Shown here: positions 1-8,106 of the stretch, piece by piece
Layout: each line of letters starts with the position of its first letter
Position numbering within the stretch: position 1 is the first letter of the stretch
Source of the DNA: Mycobacteriaceae bacterium
Lineage (GTDB): Bacteria; Actinomycetota; Actinomycetes; Mycobacteriales; Mycobacteriaceae
Reading direction: 5' to 3'
Length of the DNA: 64,000 nucleotides
NCBI GenBank assembly: GCA_019749805.1
Contig: JAIEPH010000015.1
Location: 26,537-90,536 of the forward strand
Program-made: the position numbers and the translations under genes
Notes under the pieces: generated by a model
The model's database searches: none
The model's input: only the letters and a program-made list of their open reading frames with translations
Told to the model about the DNA's origin: nothing

Positions 1-316
1 GCAGCACGACCCCGATCAACGTGACGGCCACCCCCGCGACCGCGAGCAGCTTGCCGATCCACCCCTCGTCGCGCGGCGGCTTCTGCGCCGCCGGTGGCGC
101 CGGGTACGCCGGTGGCGTGACAAGCGGCTGGACCTGGGGCGGGTACTGGTACTGCGGCCCGTACGGTGCTACCGGTTGCGCGACCACAGCCGGCTGCCGC
201 TCTTCGGACAGCAGACGGTCCAGTGCGCTGAGGTCTGCCGATACCCTCGCCATGTACTGCGATATCGCCGAGAAATCAGCGGAGACGCGAGCGATGAGGG
301 CGCGTTGTTCGGTCAT
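1..316 (-). CDS. N-terminal part of a DUF2339-like large membrane protein (cut by window edge)
   Basis: Only the first ~105 residues are present; the gene runs off the left edge. The reading frame begins MTEQRALIARVSADF, continues as an amphipathic, probably coiled N-terminus, then a Pro/Tyr/Gln-rich linker (about residues 45-85), and enters a first hydrophobic helix (WIGKLLAVAGVAVTLIGVVL). This layout (short coil, Pro-rich linker, then GWIGK and a membrane segment) matches mycobacterial DUF2339 multi-pass proteins as I remember them. Function is unknown. An in-frame ATG nine bases upstream (325) is an equally possible start; neither has a clear Shine-Dalgarno sequence. It follows the response regulator on the same strand after about 45 bp, so it could be the last member of that transcript. 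Confidence 0.6.
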   Translation of the reverse strand, partial: MTEQRALIARVSADFSAISQYMARVSADLSALDRLLSEERQPAVVAQPVAPYGPQYQYPPQVQPLVTPPAYPAPPAAQKPPRDEGWIGKLLAVAGVAVTLIGVVL

Positions 317-361
317 GGCTGACATCGTGGCAGCCGGATCACCGTTTTCGGATGAGTAGGA

Positions 362-1018
362 CTACTCGTCCAGTCCGTGTTCGATCGCGTATCGGGCCAA
401 TTCGACCCGATTCGCGACCTGGAGCTTGCGGAACGTGGCCTGCACGTGGTTCTCCACGGTGCGGTGGCTCAACGACAGCCTGGTGGCGATCTGCTTGGCG
501 GTGAGTCCCTTCGCGACGTGCCGCAAGATCTCGGTCTCCCGTTCGGTGAGGCTGGGAGTGGCCGGCCCCGCTTCTGGGCTCGCCGCGATACGCCGGTACT
601 CACCGAGGACCAAACCCGCCAGTCCCGGAGTGAAGACGGCCCGCCCCTCCGCGGTAGCCTGCACGGCGTCACCGAGTTCCTGCTTCGAGGCACTTTTTAC
701 GAGATAGCCTGTCGCACCGGCTTTTACCGCTTCCAGTACGTCTTCCCGTTCGTCGGACGCCGATAGCACCAGGATTCGCGAGGACGGCGAGACCGCAAGC
801 ACCTCCGCGGTCGCCTGCGCCCCGTCGCCGTCGGACAGCCGCATGTCCATCACGACGACATCCGGGAGCACGACCGCGGCCCGGCGACGCGCCGCCGCCA
901 CGCCGTCTGCGGTGGCGACAACGGCGAATCCGTCCTCGGCGAGATCGCGGGCCACCGCGTCGCGCCAGATCGGATGGTCGTCGACCACCATCACCGTCGG
1001 GGTACTGTCAGCTCCCAT
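362..1018 (-). CDS. NarL/LuxR-family response regulator, partner of the adjacent sensor kinase
   Basis: A 218-residue two-domain regulator. The receiver domain has the acidic pair Asp13-Asp14 (VVDDHP), the phospho-acceptor Asp58 (VVVMDMRL) and the conserved Lys108 (YLVKS). The C-terminal LuxR-type helix-turn-helix spans about residues 150-210 (LTERETEILRHVAKGLTAKQIA, then SHRTVENHV). The ATG at 1018 was chosen because it follows GGGACGG; in-frame starts at 1030 and 1069 would extend it upstream. It overlaps the kinase 3' end by 28 bp, so the two are translationally coupled. The target genes are not visible; the transporter genes of the same operon are the obvious candidates. The kinase resembles the family called MacS in actinobacteria, which would make this MacR-like, but I cannot confirm that. 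Confidence 0.9.
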   Translation of the reverse strand: MGADSTPTVMVVDDHPIWRDAVARDLAEDGFAVVATADGVAAARRRAAVVLPDVVVMDMRLSDGDGAQATAEVLAVSPSSRILVLSASDEREDVLEAVKAGATGYLVKSASKQELGDAVQATAEGRAVFTPGLAGLVLGEYRRIAASPEAGPATPSLTERETEILRHVAKGLTAKQIATRLSLSHRTVENHVQATFRKLQVANRVELARYAIEHGLDE

Positions 1019-2121
1019 TCCGTCCCACATCCCGGCGAGGTGGTGAGCTTCGCGCTTCCACCCAGCCAATTCATTCGTCCGACAATCGATTTGGCCACCC
1101 CGACACGGCCCTCCCCGACCGCTTGCTCCAGCCTGCCCTTCGCGATTCCGACGCCGTCGTCGCGGATGCTGACCGTAACCGAGTCGCCGAGGTCCTCGAG
1201 CAGGACGTAGGCCCGGGCGTCGGGGCCGGCGTGGGCGGTCACGTTATCCAGCGCGTTCGCGGCGGCGCCGTACAGCTCGCCCGCCGTGGCCGTATCCAGC
1301 AGCACCGGTTCGGCGGGCACACTCACCGACACCACGTCCGAGGCCCGCTTGCGCAACAGTGCGCCGACGTCGGTCATCTCCCCGGCCGGCGTCTCGGTGT
1401 CGGCCGAGCTGACGAGTCGGCGCAGGGCGCGCTCCTGCTCGCCGGCCAGCTCAGCTAATTCGGCTGTGGCTCCGCCGATTTCGCGGCCGCGACGGGATAC
1501 CAGCGCCAGCACCTGTATGGCACCGTCGTGCACCTGGCGCGACAACCTCTCCCGTTCTTGGTGTGAGGCGGCCAGCCGCGCGGCCTGTTCGAGTTCGGCG
1601 TGCGCACGCCGTGCCGTCTGTGCCGCCATGCCGACCGCGAGTCCGACCGCGAGCTCGATCACGATTGTCGCGTTGCGACCCAGGTCGTAGTTGATGAAGC
1701 CCTTCACGATGGTGCTGGCGATCATCACCGCGACCCCGGCCAGCATCCCGGCGATCGGTCCGGACAGGATGGCCGCAGAGATCGTGGCGTTGGTCGCCCA
1801 CAGCGTCGTCGGCCACGACTGGTTGGCGAACGCCCACTGCTCGGAGGCGACGAACTCGGTGGACAGGATCAGCGCGACGACGACGACGATCTCGGCCACC
1901 ACCCAGGACGCGCGCCTGCCGAAGCCACGCAGATACGCGAACGCACACAACGCACTCCAGGCGAGCAGCACGGCGAACAGCGCCCAGCCGATCGCCGGAC
2001 GGTCGAGTTCGCCGTTGACGGCGATCTGAAAGCCCAGTGCGTAAATACAGCTGAGCAGACGGAAAACCTGGGCTGCCCGCCATAGCGGCGTGGCCGGATC
2101 CGGTTGGCTCGCCGCAGGCAT
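991..2121 (-). CDS. Sensor histidine kinase (HisKA_3 type, MacS-like)
   Basis: A 376-residue membrane kinase. Four or five hydrophobic segments occupy about residues 15-165, followed by a short coil and the dimerisation/phospho-acceptor box ERLSRQVHDGAIQ with His198. The ATPase domain shows an N-box (AANALDNVTAHAG), a DDGVGI motif and a C-terminal glycine-rich segment (WLGGSAKL...GCGTEW). No periplasmic PAS or Cache domain is apparent, so sensing is probably within or at the membrane. Its ATG shares one base with the TAA of the ABC ATPase gene (TAATG), so it is translated as part of the transporter operon and overlaps the regulator at its 3' end. Coupling to a transporter suggests that solute flux or transporter state is the signal; that is inference. 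Confidence 0.9.
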   Translation of the reverse strand: MPAASQPDPATPLWRAAQVFRLLSCIYALGFQIAVNGELDRPAIGWALFAVLLAWSALCAFAYLRGFGRRASWVVAEIVVVVALILSTEFVASEQWAFANQSWPTTLWATNATISAAILSGPIAGMLAGVAVMIASTIVKGFINYDLGRNATIVIELAVGLAVGMAAQTARRAHAELEQAARLAASHQERERLSRQVHDGAIQVLALVSRRGREIGGATAELAELAGEQERALRRLVSSADTETPAGEMTDVGALLRKRASDVVSVSVPAEPVLLDTATAGELYGAAANALDNVTAHAGPDARAYVLLEDLGDSVTVSIRDDGVGIAKGRLEQAVGEGRVGVAKSIVGRMNWLGGSAKLTTSPGCGTEWELTVPRR

Positions 2122-2882
2122 TACAACACCTTTGACAGAAACGCCTTCGTCCGTTCGTGTTGTGGATTGCTCAACACCTCACGAGGCGGCCCGCTTTCGA
2201 CCACCACACCGCCGTCCATGAACACCAAATGGTTGGCGACCTCGCGGGCGAAGCCCATCTCATGGGTCACCACCACCATCGTCATCCCCTCGGCAGCAAG
2301 CTTTTTCATCACCTCGAGAACCTCACCGACCAGCTCGGGGTCCAGTGCCGAGGTGGGCTCGTCGAACAACATCAGCTTGGGGCTCATCGCCAGGGCACGG
2401 GCAATTGCCACCCGCTGCTGCTGTCCTCCGGAGAGTTGAGCCGGATACGCGTCGGCTTTCTCCGACAGCCCAACCTGTCTGAGCAGATCCTTGCCCCGCG
2501 CCATCGCCTCGGCCTTCTTGAGGCGCTTGACGTGGATGGGTGCCTCGATGACATTCTCCAGCGCGGTGCGATGCGGGAACAGGTTGAAGTGCTGGAACAC
2601 CATTCCGATTTCGCGGCGCTGCTTTGCGGCGTCACGGGGCGACATCTCGTACAGCTTCGAACCTTTGTCGCGGTAGCCAATCAACTCACCGTCGACATAG
2701 AGCCGGCCGGCATTGACCTGCTCGAGGTGATTGATGCACCGTAGGAACGTCGACTTACCGGAGCCGGACGGGCCGACCATCACCAGCACCTCGCCCTTGC
2801 CGATCTCGAGCGTGATGCCCTTCAGAACTTCCAGCGCGCCAAAGCTTTTGCACACCGATTCGGCCTTGACCATCGGGGTCAT
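2121..2882 (-). CDS. Polar amino-acid ABC transporter, ATP-binding subunit (GlnQ/HisP type)
   Basis: A 253-residue nucleotide-binding subunit that powers amino-acid import. Visible motifs in order are Walker [10 protein letters not shown] (about 37-45), Q-loop [11 protein letters not shown], signature LSGGQQQR, Walker [13 protein letters not shown], and H-loop VVTHEMGFA. The sequence is typical of the GlnQ/HisP family in length and in the conserved FNLFPH and [12 protein letters not shown] stretches. The ATG overlaps the permease stop as ATGA, and the gene ends in TAATG with the sensor kinase. Substrate is likely glutamate, glutamine or another polar amino acid; specificity cannot be read from the ATPase. 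Confidence 0.95.
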   Translation of the reverse strand: MTPMVKAESVCKSFGALEVLKGITLEIGKGEVLVMVGPSGSGKSTFLRCINHLEQVNAGRLYVDGELIGYRDKGSKLYEMSPRDAAKQRREIGMVFQHFNLFPHRTALENVIEAPIHVKRLKKAEAMARGKDLLRQVGLSEKADAYPAQLSGGQQQRVAIARALAMSPKLMLFDEPTSALDPELVGEVLEVMKKLAAEGMTMVVVTHEMGFAREVANHLVFMDGGVVVESGPPREVLSNPQHERTKAFLSKVL

Positions 2883-3814
2883 GGATGTGCCTCTCCCGCG
2901 AGTCCCTGTGCTTTGGCAAGCGCCTCGAGCTGTTTGGTCGTCAACTTGCGGGACGCGCCGCGGGCAAAGTGTTTCTCCAGGTAATACTGCCCGACCATCA
3001 GGATGCTCGTGATCACCAGGTACCAGGTCGCCGCGACCAGCAGCAGCGGCACCGGCTCGAAGGTCCGCGCGGCGATTTCACGCGAGGTGATGCCGTACAG
3101 GTCGAGCGTGAACGGCACGGCGGTCACCAGCGACGTCGTCTTGAGCATGCTGATCACCTCGTTGCCGGTCGGCGGGATGATCACGCGCATCGCTTGCGGC
3201 AACACCGTGCGCCACATCGCCATCCCCCACGACATGCCCAACGCGGTCGACGCTTCCATCTGTCCCTCTGGGACGGAACTGATTCCGGCACGGATGATCT
3301 CGGCCATGTAGGCGGCCTCGTTGAGCGCCAAACCGAGGATCGCCAGCAGGAACGGAATCGACAGCACCTGCAGATCAAGCTGGAAGAACGCCGGCCCGAA
3401 GGGCACCCCGAGCCGGATGTTCTGGTAGATCGTCGGGATCAGGCCCCAGAAGACGAGCTGAACGTAGATCGGCGTGCCGCGGAAAATCCACAGATACACC
3501 CACGACACCGCTTGGAAGATGGGGTTCGCCGAGAGTCGCATCACCGCAAGCACGACGCCGAGCACGATCGCCAGCACCATGGAGTAGAGGGTCAACTGCA
3601 GCGTGTTGAGTACACCAACCGTCAACACCCGCTCGTTGAACAGGTACTCCGCGTAGACGCTCCAGCGGTACGCCGGATTCGTCGCCGCCCCATAGAGAAA
3701 CAGCGCGACGAGAATGACGATGACGACCGCCGCCACCCACCGCCACGGGTGACGCAGGGGAATTGCATCGATTGCGGCCGGCGCGCTAGGTGGCGACGTG
3801 TCGACATCAGTCAT
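2879..3814 (-). CDS. Polar amino-acid ABC transporter permease (HisM/GlnP type)
   Basis: A 311-residue inner-membrane permease. It has a first hydrophobic segment near residues 25-45, a 25-residue loop, then the five-helix His/Glu/Gln permease core beginning at [13 protein letters not shown]. The EAA loop that contacts the ATPase is visible as [24 protein letters not shown]. The C-terminal tail is hydrophilic. One permease gene is present, so the channel is probably a homodimer. It starts 9 bp after the binding-protein gene and overlaps the ATPase gene by 4 bp. Confidence 0.95.
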   Translation of the reverse strand: MTDVDTSPPSAPAAIDAIPLRHPWRWVAAVVIVILVALFLYGAATNPAYRWSVYAEYLFNERVLTVGVLNTLQLTLYSMVLAIVLGVVLAVMRLSANPIFQAVSWVYLWIFRGTPIYVQLVFWGLIPTIYQNIRLGVPFGPAFFQLDLQVLSIPFLLAILGLALNEAAYMAEIIRAGISSVPEGQMEASTALGMSWGMAMWRTVLPQAMRVIIPPTGNEVISMLKTTSLVTAVPFTLDLYGITSREIAARTFEPVPLLLVAATWYLVITSILMVGQYYLEKHFARGASRKLTTKQLEALAKAQGLAGEAHP

Positions 3815-3823
3815 TTGGGACCT

Positions 3824-4741
3824 CTAGTTGATGGCGCCGTTGATCACTGGCTTGTCGATCATCCCGTTCTCGACGCCCCAGTTCTTGGCGATCTCCTCGT
3901 ATTTACCCGACTCGATCAGATGCTCGAGCGCCTTCTGCAGGGACTGCGCCAGCGGCGAACCCTTCTGTACCGGCCAGCCGTACGGCGCGGAGTCGAAGAT
4001 CTCGCCTGCGGCCTCCAGCTTTCCGTTGCTCTGCTTGATCGCGTACGACGTCACGGGCGAGTCGGCGGACATGGCGTCCACCTGACCGAGCACCACGGCG
4101 TTGGTTGCGGCATCCTGCCCGTCGAAGGACACGATCTCGATCGGCGGCTTGCCCGCGTCGACGCATGCCTTGCTCTTGGCCGGCAGCTCCTCGGTCTCCT
4201 CGGTCGTGGTGGCCTGCACCGCAACCTTCTTGCCGCACGCGTTGTTCGGATCGATCGGCGAGCCGGGACGTTGCGCCCAGAGAATGCCCGCACTGAAATA
4301 AGTTACGAAGTCGACCGATTCCTCGCGCTCTTTGGTGTCGGTGAATGACGACATCCCGACGTTGTATGTGCCGCCCTGAATCGACGGAATGATCTTGGCA
4401 AAGTCCGATTCGCGGTACTCGGCTTCCAGCCCCAGAGTTCCGGCTATCGCATTCATCAGATCGACGTCGAAGCCGACTATCTTGCCGCTGGGATCCTTGA
4501 ATTCGTTCGGCGGGTAAGGAATGTTGACGCCGACGATCAGCTTGCCGGACTCTTTGATCGCCTCTGGAACGGTGTTCGCGATCTCCTCGACCTTATCGGC
4601 CGCGGCCGTCGGGCTGCCGGTCGGACTTTCGCTGGTGTTGGTACCGCTCGCGCATCCCGAGAGGAGCAGTGCGCCAGTCGCAGCAAACACACCCGCGATA
4701 CGCAGAAGTTTCCCTCGGCGGTCTTGACACTCACGTAGCAC
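3824..4741 (-). CDS. Polar amino-acid-binding lipoprotein (SBP_bac_3)
   Basis: A 305-residue solute-binding protein. A basic N-terminus and hydrophobic stretch end in a lipobox LLLSGC, so Cys30 should be lipidated and the protein anchored outside the membrane. A Ser/Thr/Pro-rich spacer precedes the periplasmic-binding fold: GKLIVGVNIPYPPNEF, GFDVDLMNAIA, ESDFAKIIPSIQGGTYNVGMSSFTDTKER and a C-terminal KYEEIAKNWGV are all hallmarks of the glutamate/glutamine/histidine binding family. The start is GTG with only a weak AGAGAA ribosome binding site. It heads the five-gene transporter/two-component operon; the divergent spacer upstream carries the 13-bp direct repeat described separately. Confidence 0.93.
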   Translation of the reverse strand: MLRECQDRRGKLLRIAGVFAATGALLLSGCASGTNTSESPTGSPTAAADKVEEIANTVPEAIKESGKLIVGVNIPYPPNEFKDPSGKIVGFDVDLMNAIAGTLGLEAEYRESDFAKIIPSIQGGTYNVGMSSFTDTKEREESVDFVTYFSAGILWAQRPGSPIDPNNACGKKVAVQATTTEETEELPAKSKACVDAGKPPIEIVSFDGQDAATNAVVLGQVDAMSADSPVTSYAIKQSNGKLEAAGEIFDSAPYGWPVQKGSPLAQSLQKALEHLIESGKYEEIAKNWGVENGMIDKPVINGAIN

Positions 4742-4782
4742 GGTTTCTCTACTTTCTGCCTCGTTGATCCAGCGAGAAGCGC

Positions 4783-4828
4783 CGGTAGGGGAACAGTAGT
4801 AGAGACGTAGGCAGGCGGCAGGGGAACA
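4783..4828. repeat. 13-bp direct repeat, 33 bp apart, in the divergent spacer
   Basis: Two copies of CGGYAGGGGAACA lie at 4783-4795 and 4816-4828, identical except one C/T, with exactly 33 bp (about three helical turns) from start to start. They lie 40-90 bp upstream of the transporter-operon start and about 100 bp upstream of the HdeD-like gene on the other strand. The minus strand has a TANNNT hexamer (TACTGT, complement of 4793-4798) overlapping the proximal copy. This looks like a paired protein-binding site; the regulator is not known. Confidence 0.55.
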
Positions 4829-4883
4829 CGAACGGCCGACGAATTCCGTGGCGCTCCAATGACACGGTTTGCATACGGAACGG

Positions 4884-4910
4884 GGAATTCTCGGGCCTCG
4901 GTATTACGTT
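4884..4910 (+). promoter_or_regulatory. Possible ECF-type (SigE/SigH-like) promoter for the HdeD-like gene
   Basis: GGAATT at 4884-4889 and CGTT at 4907-4910 are separated by 17 bp, matching the GGAA...GTT pattern of mycobacterial stress sigma factors. A second GGAAC at 4878 could pair with GTATT at 4901. The ATG at 4928 would leave a very short leader. Such GC-rich motifs arise by chance, so this is only a candidate. Confidence 0.3.
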
Positions 4911-4927
4911 TGTGCGAAACTGCGCGC

Positions 4928-5524
4928 ATGGAAAGTCCTGCTCAACCAAGCATGCTGCGGCACCTTTGGAAGTCGGCACTAGCCACCGGAATCCTGGTGT
5001 TGATTCTCGGGGTTCTGGTCCTGTGGCGGCCCGCTGCAGCGATCTTCGTCACCGCCATTTTCTTCGGTGCTTATCTTCTCGTCACCGGCATCTCGCAAGT
5101 CGTCATGGCGTTCAGTCTGAAGTCGTCCCTCGGCGGCAGAGTCCTGTTGTTCATCGGCGGCGCGGCGGCACTGGTGCTGGCCGTTCTCTGTTTCATCAAC
5201 TTCTCGAACTCGATCGAGCTGCTGGCCATCTGGATCGGCATCGGGTTCATCTTCCGCGGCGTCGCGACGCTGATGTCGGCGGTCTCCGACCCCACCCTGC
5301 CGGGACGCATCTGGGAAATCTTCATCGGCGCGCTGGGTGTGATCGCGGGCATCATCATGTTCGCGTGGCCCATGGAAGGGCTGGTCGCCGTCACCCAGGT
5401 CACCGGCATCATCCTGATATTCCTCGGCGCAGCCGAGATCGGCACGGCATTCGCCATCCGCAAAGCCTCCAAGGGCCTCGGCGGCACCGCCCCTGCACCT
5501 TCGACAGAAGCGCCGGTGAGCTAA
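4928..5524 (+). CDS. HdeD-like (DUF308) integral membrane protein
   Basis: A 198-residue protein made almost entirely of six transmembrane helices arranged as repeated helix pairs, with the DUF308/HdeD pattern: GILVLILGVLVLWRPAAAI, FGAYLLVTGISQVVMAF, ELLAIWIGIGFIFRGVATL, GVIAGIIMFAWPMEGL and GIILIFLGAAEIGTAFAIRK. The E. coli relative is linked to acid resistance; the biochemical role is unknown. The ATG at 4928 (MESPAQPSM) is preferred because an upstream in-frame start adds a non-conserved, non-hydrophobic extension. It is followed 62 bp later by cydA on the same strand, and its stop codon lies inside the CRP-like site. Confidence 0.85.
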   Translation: MESPAQPSMLRHLWKSALATGILVLILGVLVLWRPAAAIFVTAIFFGAYLLVTGISQVVMAFSLKSSLGGRVLLFIGGAAALVLAVLCFINFSNSIELLAIWIGIGFIFRGVATLMSAVSDPTLPGRIWEIFIGALGVIAGIIMFAWPMEGLVAVTQVTGIILIFLGAAEIGTAFAIRKASKGLGGTAPAPSTEAPVS

Positions 5525-5530
5525 CGCACA
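5515..5530 (+). promoter_or_regulatory. CRP-like binding site upstream of cydA
   Basis: GGTGA-GCTAAC-GCACA matches the mycobacterial CRP consensus TGTGA-N6-TCACA at eight of ten positions, including the GTG...CAC core. It sits about 65 bp upstream of cydA. A TANNNT hexamer (TAGGCT, 5554-5559) would place the site centre near -43, a position suited to activation. CRP control of cydAB is established in M. smegmatis; its operation at this exact site is inferred. Confidence 0.5.
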
Positions 5531-5586
5531 CTGATTTCTACTACGCTCTGTCGTAGGCTGGTGGAACAGCCACGGGAGAGGTTCAC

Positions 5587-7047
5587 ATGGACGCACTCGA
5601 TGTGTCGCGGTGGCAGTTCGGAACGACCACCGTCTACCACTTCATACTCGTCCCCCTCACCATCGGGCTGGCTCCGCTCATCGCCGCCATGCAGACGGCG
5701 TGGGTCGTCACCGGCAATCCCGCCTGGTACCGGCTGACCCGGTTCTTCGGCAAGCTGTTCCTGATCAATTTCGCGCTCGGCGTCGCAACCGGCATCGTGC
5801 AGGAATTTCAGTTCGGGATGAACTGGAGCGAATACTCGCGCTTCGTGGGCGATATCTTCGGCGCGCCCCTGGCATTCGAGGGGCTGATCGCGTTCTTCTT
5901 CGAGTCGACGTTCATCGGCCTCTGGATCTTCGGCTGGACGCGACTACCGCGTCTCGTCCACCTGGCATGTATCTGGATCGTCGCGTTCGGGGTCAACGCC
6001 TCGGCCTACTTCATCATCGCGGCGAACTCGTTCATGCAGCATCCCGTTGGCGCCAAATACAATCCGGAGACCGGGCGCGCCGAACTGGTCGACTTCGGCG
6101 CCCTGCTGACCAACAACACGGCGATCTGGGCGTTCCTGCACGCCGTGGCCGGAGCATTCCTCACCGCAGCCGTTTTCGTTGCCGCAGTGAGTGCCTGGCT
6201 GATGGTGCGGTCGGTCAAGCGCGCGGACGAAACCGAACAGGCACGCACCATGTACCGGCCCGCAACCATCGCGGCCAGCCTGGTCGCGCTGGTGGCCGCA
6301 GGCGGCTTGTTCTTCACCGGAGACTTCCAGGGCAAGCTGATGTTCGTCCAACAGCCCATGAAGATGGCGTCGGCGGAGTCGTTGTGCCACACCGAAACCG
6401 ATCCTGACTTCTCGATCCTGACCGTCGGCACCCACAACAACTGCGACAGCGTCACCCACCTCATCGAGGTGCCCTACGTGCTGCCCTTCCTTGCGGAGTC
6501 GAGGTTCAGCGGCGTCACCCTCGAAGGCGTCAACGATCTGCAGCAGGAATACCAGCAGAAGTTCGGCCCCGGCGACTACCGGCCCAACCTGTTCGTGACT
6601 TACTGGGCGTTCCGGGCCATGATCGGACTGCTGCTCGTGCCCGTCGTGTTCGCGCTCGCCGCGCTGTGGCTGACGCGTCGCGGCCGAATACCCGACCAAC
6701 GGTGGTTCAGCCGGTTCGCGTTGATCACTCTGCCCACACCGTTCCTGGCCAACTCGGCGGGGTGGATCTTCACCGAGATGGGCAGGCAACCCTGGGTGGT
6801 GGTGCCCAACCCCACCGGCGATCAACTGGTGCGAATGACCGTGCAAGAGGGCGTATCCGGCCATGCGACGGGCATGGTGGTGCTCTCACTGACCGTCTTC
6901 ACGCTGCTGTACGGCGTGCTCGGCGTGATCTGGTTCTGGTTGCTACGCCGGTATGTGATCGAGGGTCCGCTGGAGCACGACTCCGAGCCCGTACCGCCGC
7001 CCGCGCCGCACGACGAGGACGTCGCTCCCCTGTCCTTCGCGTACTAG
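5587..7047 (+). CDS. cydA: Cytochrome bd-type quinol oxidase subunit I
   Basis: The 486-residue haem-bearing subunit of the high-affinity terminal oxidase, which oxidises menaquinol and reduces oxygen to water in the cytoplasmic membrane. Recognisable stretches are RWQFGTTTVYHF at the N-terminus (family His ligand), FQFGMNWSEYSRFVGDIFGAPLAFEGLIAFFFEST (helix with conserved glutamates) and the MGRQPWVV motif (GRQPW signature). The quinol loop is of the short type. A GGGAGAGG ribosome binding site precedes the ATG by 5 bp. It is first in cydA-cydB-cydD-cydC, as in M. tuberculosis (Rv1623c-Rv1620c). Confidence 0.98.
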   Translation: MDALDVSRWQFGTTTVYHFILVPLTIGLAPLIAAMQTAWVVTGNPAWYRLTRFFGKLFLINFALGVATGIVQEFQFGMNWSEYSRFVGDIFGAPLAFEGLIAFFFESTFIGLWIFGWTRLPRLVHLACIWIVAFGVNASAYFIIAANSFMQHPVGAKYNPETGRAELVDFGALLTNNTAIWAFLHAVAGAFLTAAVFVAAVSAWLMVRSVKRADETEQARTMYRPATIAASLVALVAAGGLFFTGDFQGKLMFVQQPMKMASAESLCHTETDPDFSILTVGTHNNCDSVTHLIEVPYVLPFLAESRFSGVTLEGVNDLQQEYQQKFGPGDYRPNLFVTYWAFRAMIGLLLVPVVFALAALWLTRRGRIPDQRWFSRFALITLPTPFLANSAGWIFTEMGRQPWVVVPNPTGDQLVRMTVQEGVSGHATGMVVLSLTVFTLLYGVLGVIWFWLLRRYVIEGPLEHDSEPVPPPAPHDEDVAPLSFAY

Positions 7048-7056
7048 GAGTGTGTG

Positions 7057-8106
7057 ATGGGCCTACAAGAGATGTGGTTCTTCATCATCGCCGTCCTGTT
7101 CGGCGGCTTCGTTCTGCTCGAGGGCTTCGACTTCGGGGTCGGCATGCTGATGGCCCCGTTCGGACGGGCGGGCAAGAGCAGCGGCGCGGATCCCGAACAG
7201 CGCAGGCGCGCCGCGCTGAACACCATCGGTCCGGTGTGGGATGCCAATGAGGTCTGGTTGATCACCGCGGGCGCAGCGATGTTCGCCGCGTTCCCGAACT
7301 GGTACGCCACGATGTTCTCGGCGCTGTATCTGCCCCTGCTGGCCATTCTGGTCGGAATGATCGTGCGCGTCGTCGGCATCGAATGGCGCGGCAAGATCGA
7401 CGATCCGCGTTGGCGCACATGGGCCGACGCCGGTATCGCGGCCGGATCCTGGTTGCCCGCAGTCCTGTGGGGCGTCGCATTCGCGATCCTGGTGCGTGGT
7501 CTGCCCATCGATGCCGACGGCCAGGCTCACCTGTCGATCGGCGATGTCCTCAGCGGCTACACGATTCTCGGCGGCCTGGCGACGGCGTCGCTGTTCGCGT
7601 TCTACGGGGCGGTGTTCGTGGCATTGAAGACCGCAGGTCCGGTACGCGACGACGCATTCCGCTTCGCCCGCGTGCTGTCGCTGCCGGCCATCGTGTTCGC
7701 AGGCGGGTTCGGACTCTGGACGCAACTGGCGCACGGCAAGACATGGACATGGTTGCCGCTGGGGATCGCCGTGATCGCGCTGTTGACGGCGGTGGCACTG
7801 ATGCTGACCCGCCGCCGGGAGGGCTGGGCGTTCGCCTCGACAATGGTGGTGGTCGCCTCGGTCGTGGTGCTGCTGTTCGGCACCATGTATCCGAATCTGT
7901 TGCCGTCCACGCTGAATCCGGACTGGAACGTGACGATCTACAACGGTTCATCGACGCCGTACACGCTGGCGATCATGTCGTGGGCGTCATTGACGCTGCT
8001 GCCGCTGGTGCTCGGATACCAGGGATGGACCTACTGGGTGTTCCGCCGCAGGATCACCGCCGATGCCATCCCGGCCTCAATCGGATTGTCACGGCAACGC
8101 ACGTGA
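7057..8106 (+). CDS. cydB: Cytochrome bd-type quinol oxidase subunit II
   Basis: The 349-residue second subunit of cytochrome bd, a multi-spanning membrane protein that pairs with CydA. Typical features are the N-terminal LQEMWFFIIAVLFGGFVLLEGFDFGVGML, the loop GPVWDANEVWLITAG, and GSSTPYTLAIMSWASLTLLPLVLGYQGWTYWVF near the C-terminus. The ATG at 7057 lies 6 bp after AGGAG, which overlaps the cydA stop; the GTG three bases earlier is less well placed. Its TGA overlaps the GTG of cydD (GTGA), implying coupled translation. Confidence 0.97.
   Translation: MGLQEMWFFIIAVLFGGFVLLEGFDFGVGMLMAPFGRAGKSSGADPEQRRRAALNTIGPVWDANEVWLITAGAAMFAAFPNWYATMFSALYLPLLAILVGMIVRVVGIEWRGKIDDPRWRTWADAGIAAGSWLPAVLWGVAFAILVRGLPIDADGQAHLSIGDVLSGYTILGGLATASLFAFYGAVFVALKTAGPVRDDAFRFARVLSLPAIVFAGGFGLWTQLAHGKTWTWLPLGIAVIALLTAVALMLTRRREGWAFASTMVVVASVVVLLFGTMYPNLLPSTLNPDWNVTIYNGSSTPYTLAIMSWASLTLLPLVLGYQGWTYWVFRRRITADAIPASIGLSRQRT

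Noticed and set aside
5541..5556. BlaI-type operator (CTACG-N6-CGTAG) upstream of cydA
   Set aside because: The arms are only 5 bp and the spacing does not fit the BlaI consensus; chance is a sufficient explanation.
7383..8102. Upstream extension of cydD within cydB
   Set aside because: It is a frame shadow of cydB; the GTG in the GTGA overlap starts the exporter domain at the right place.
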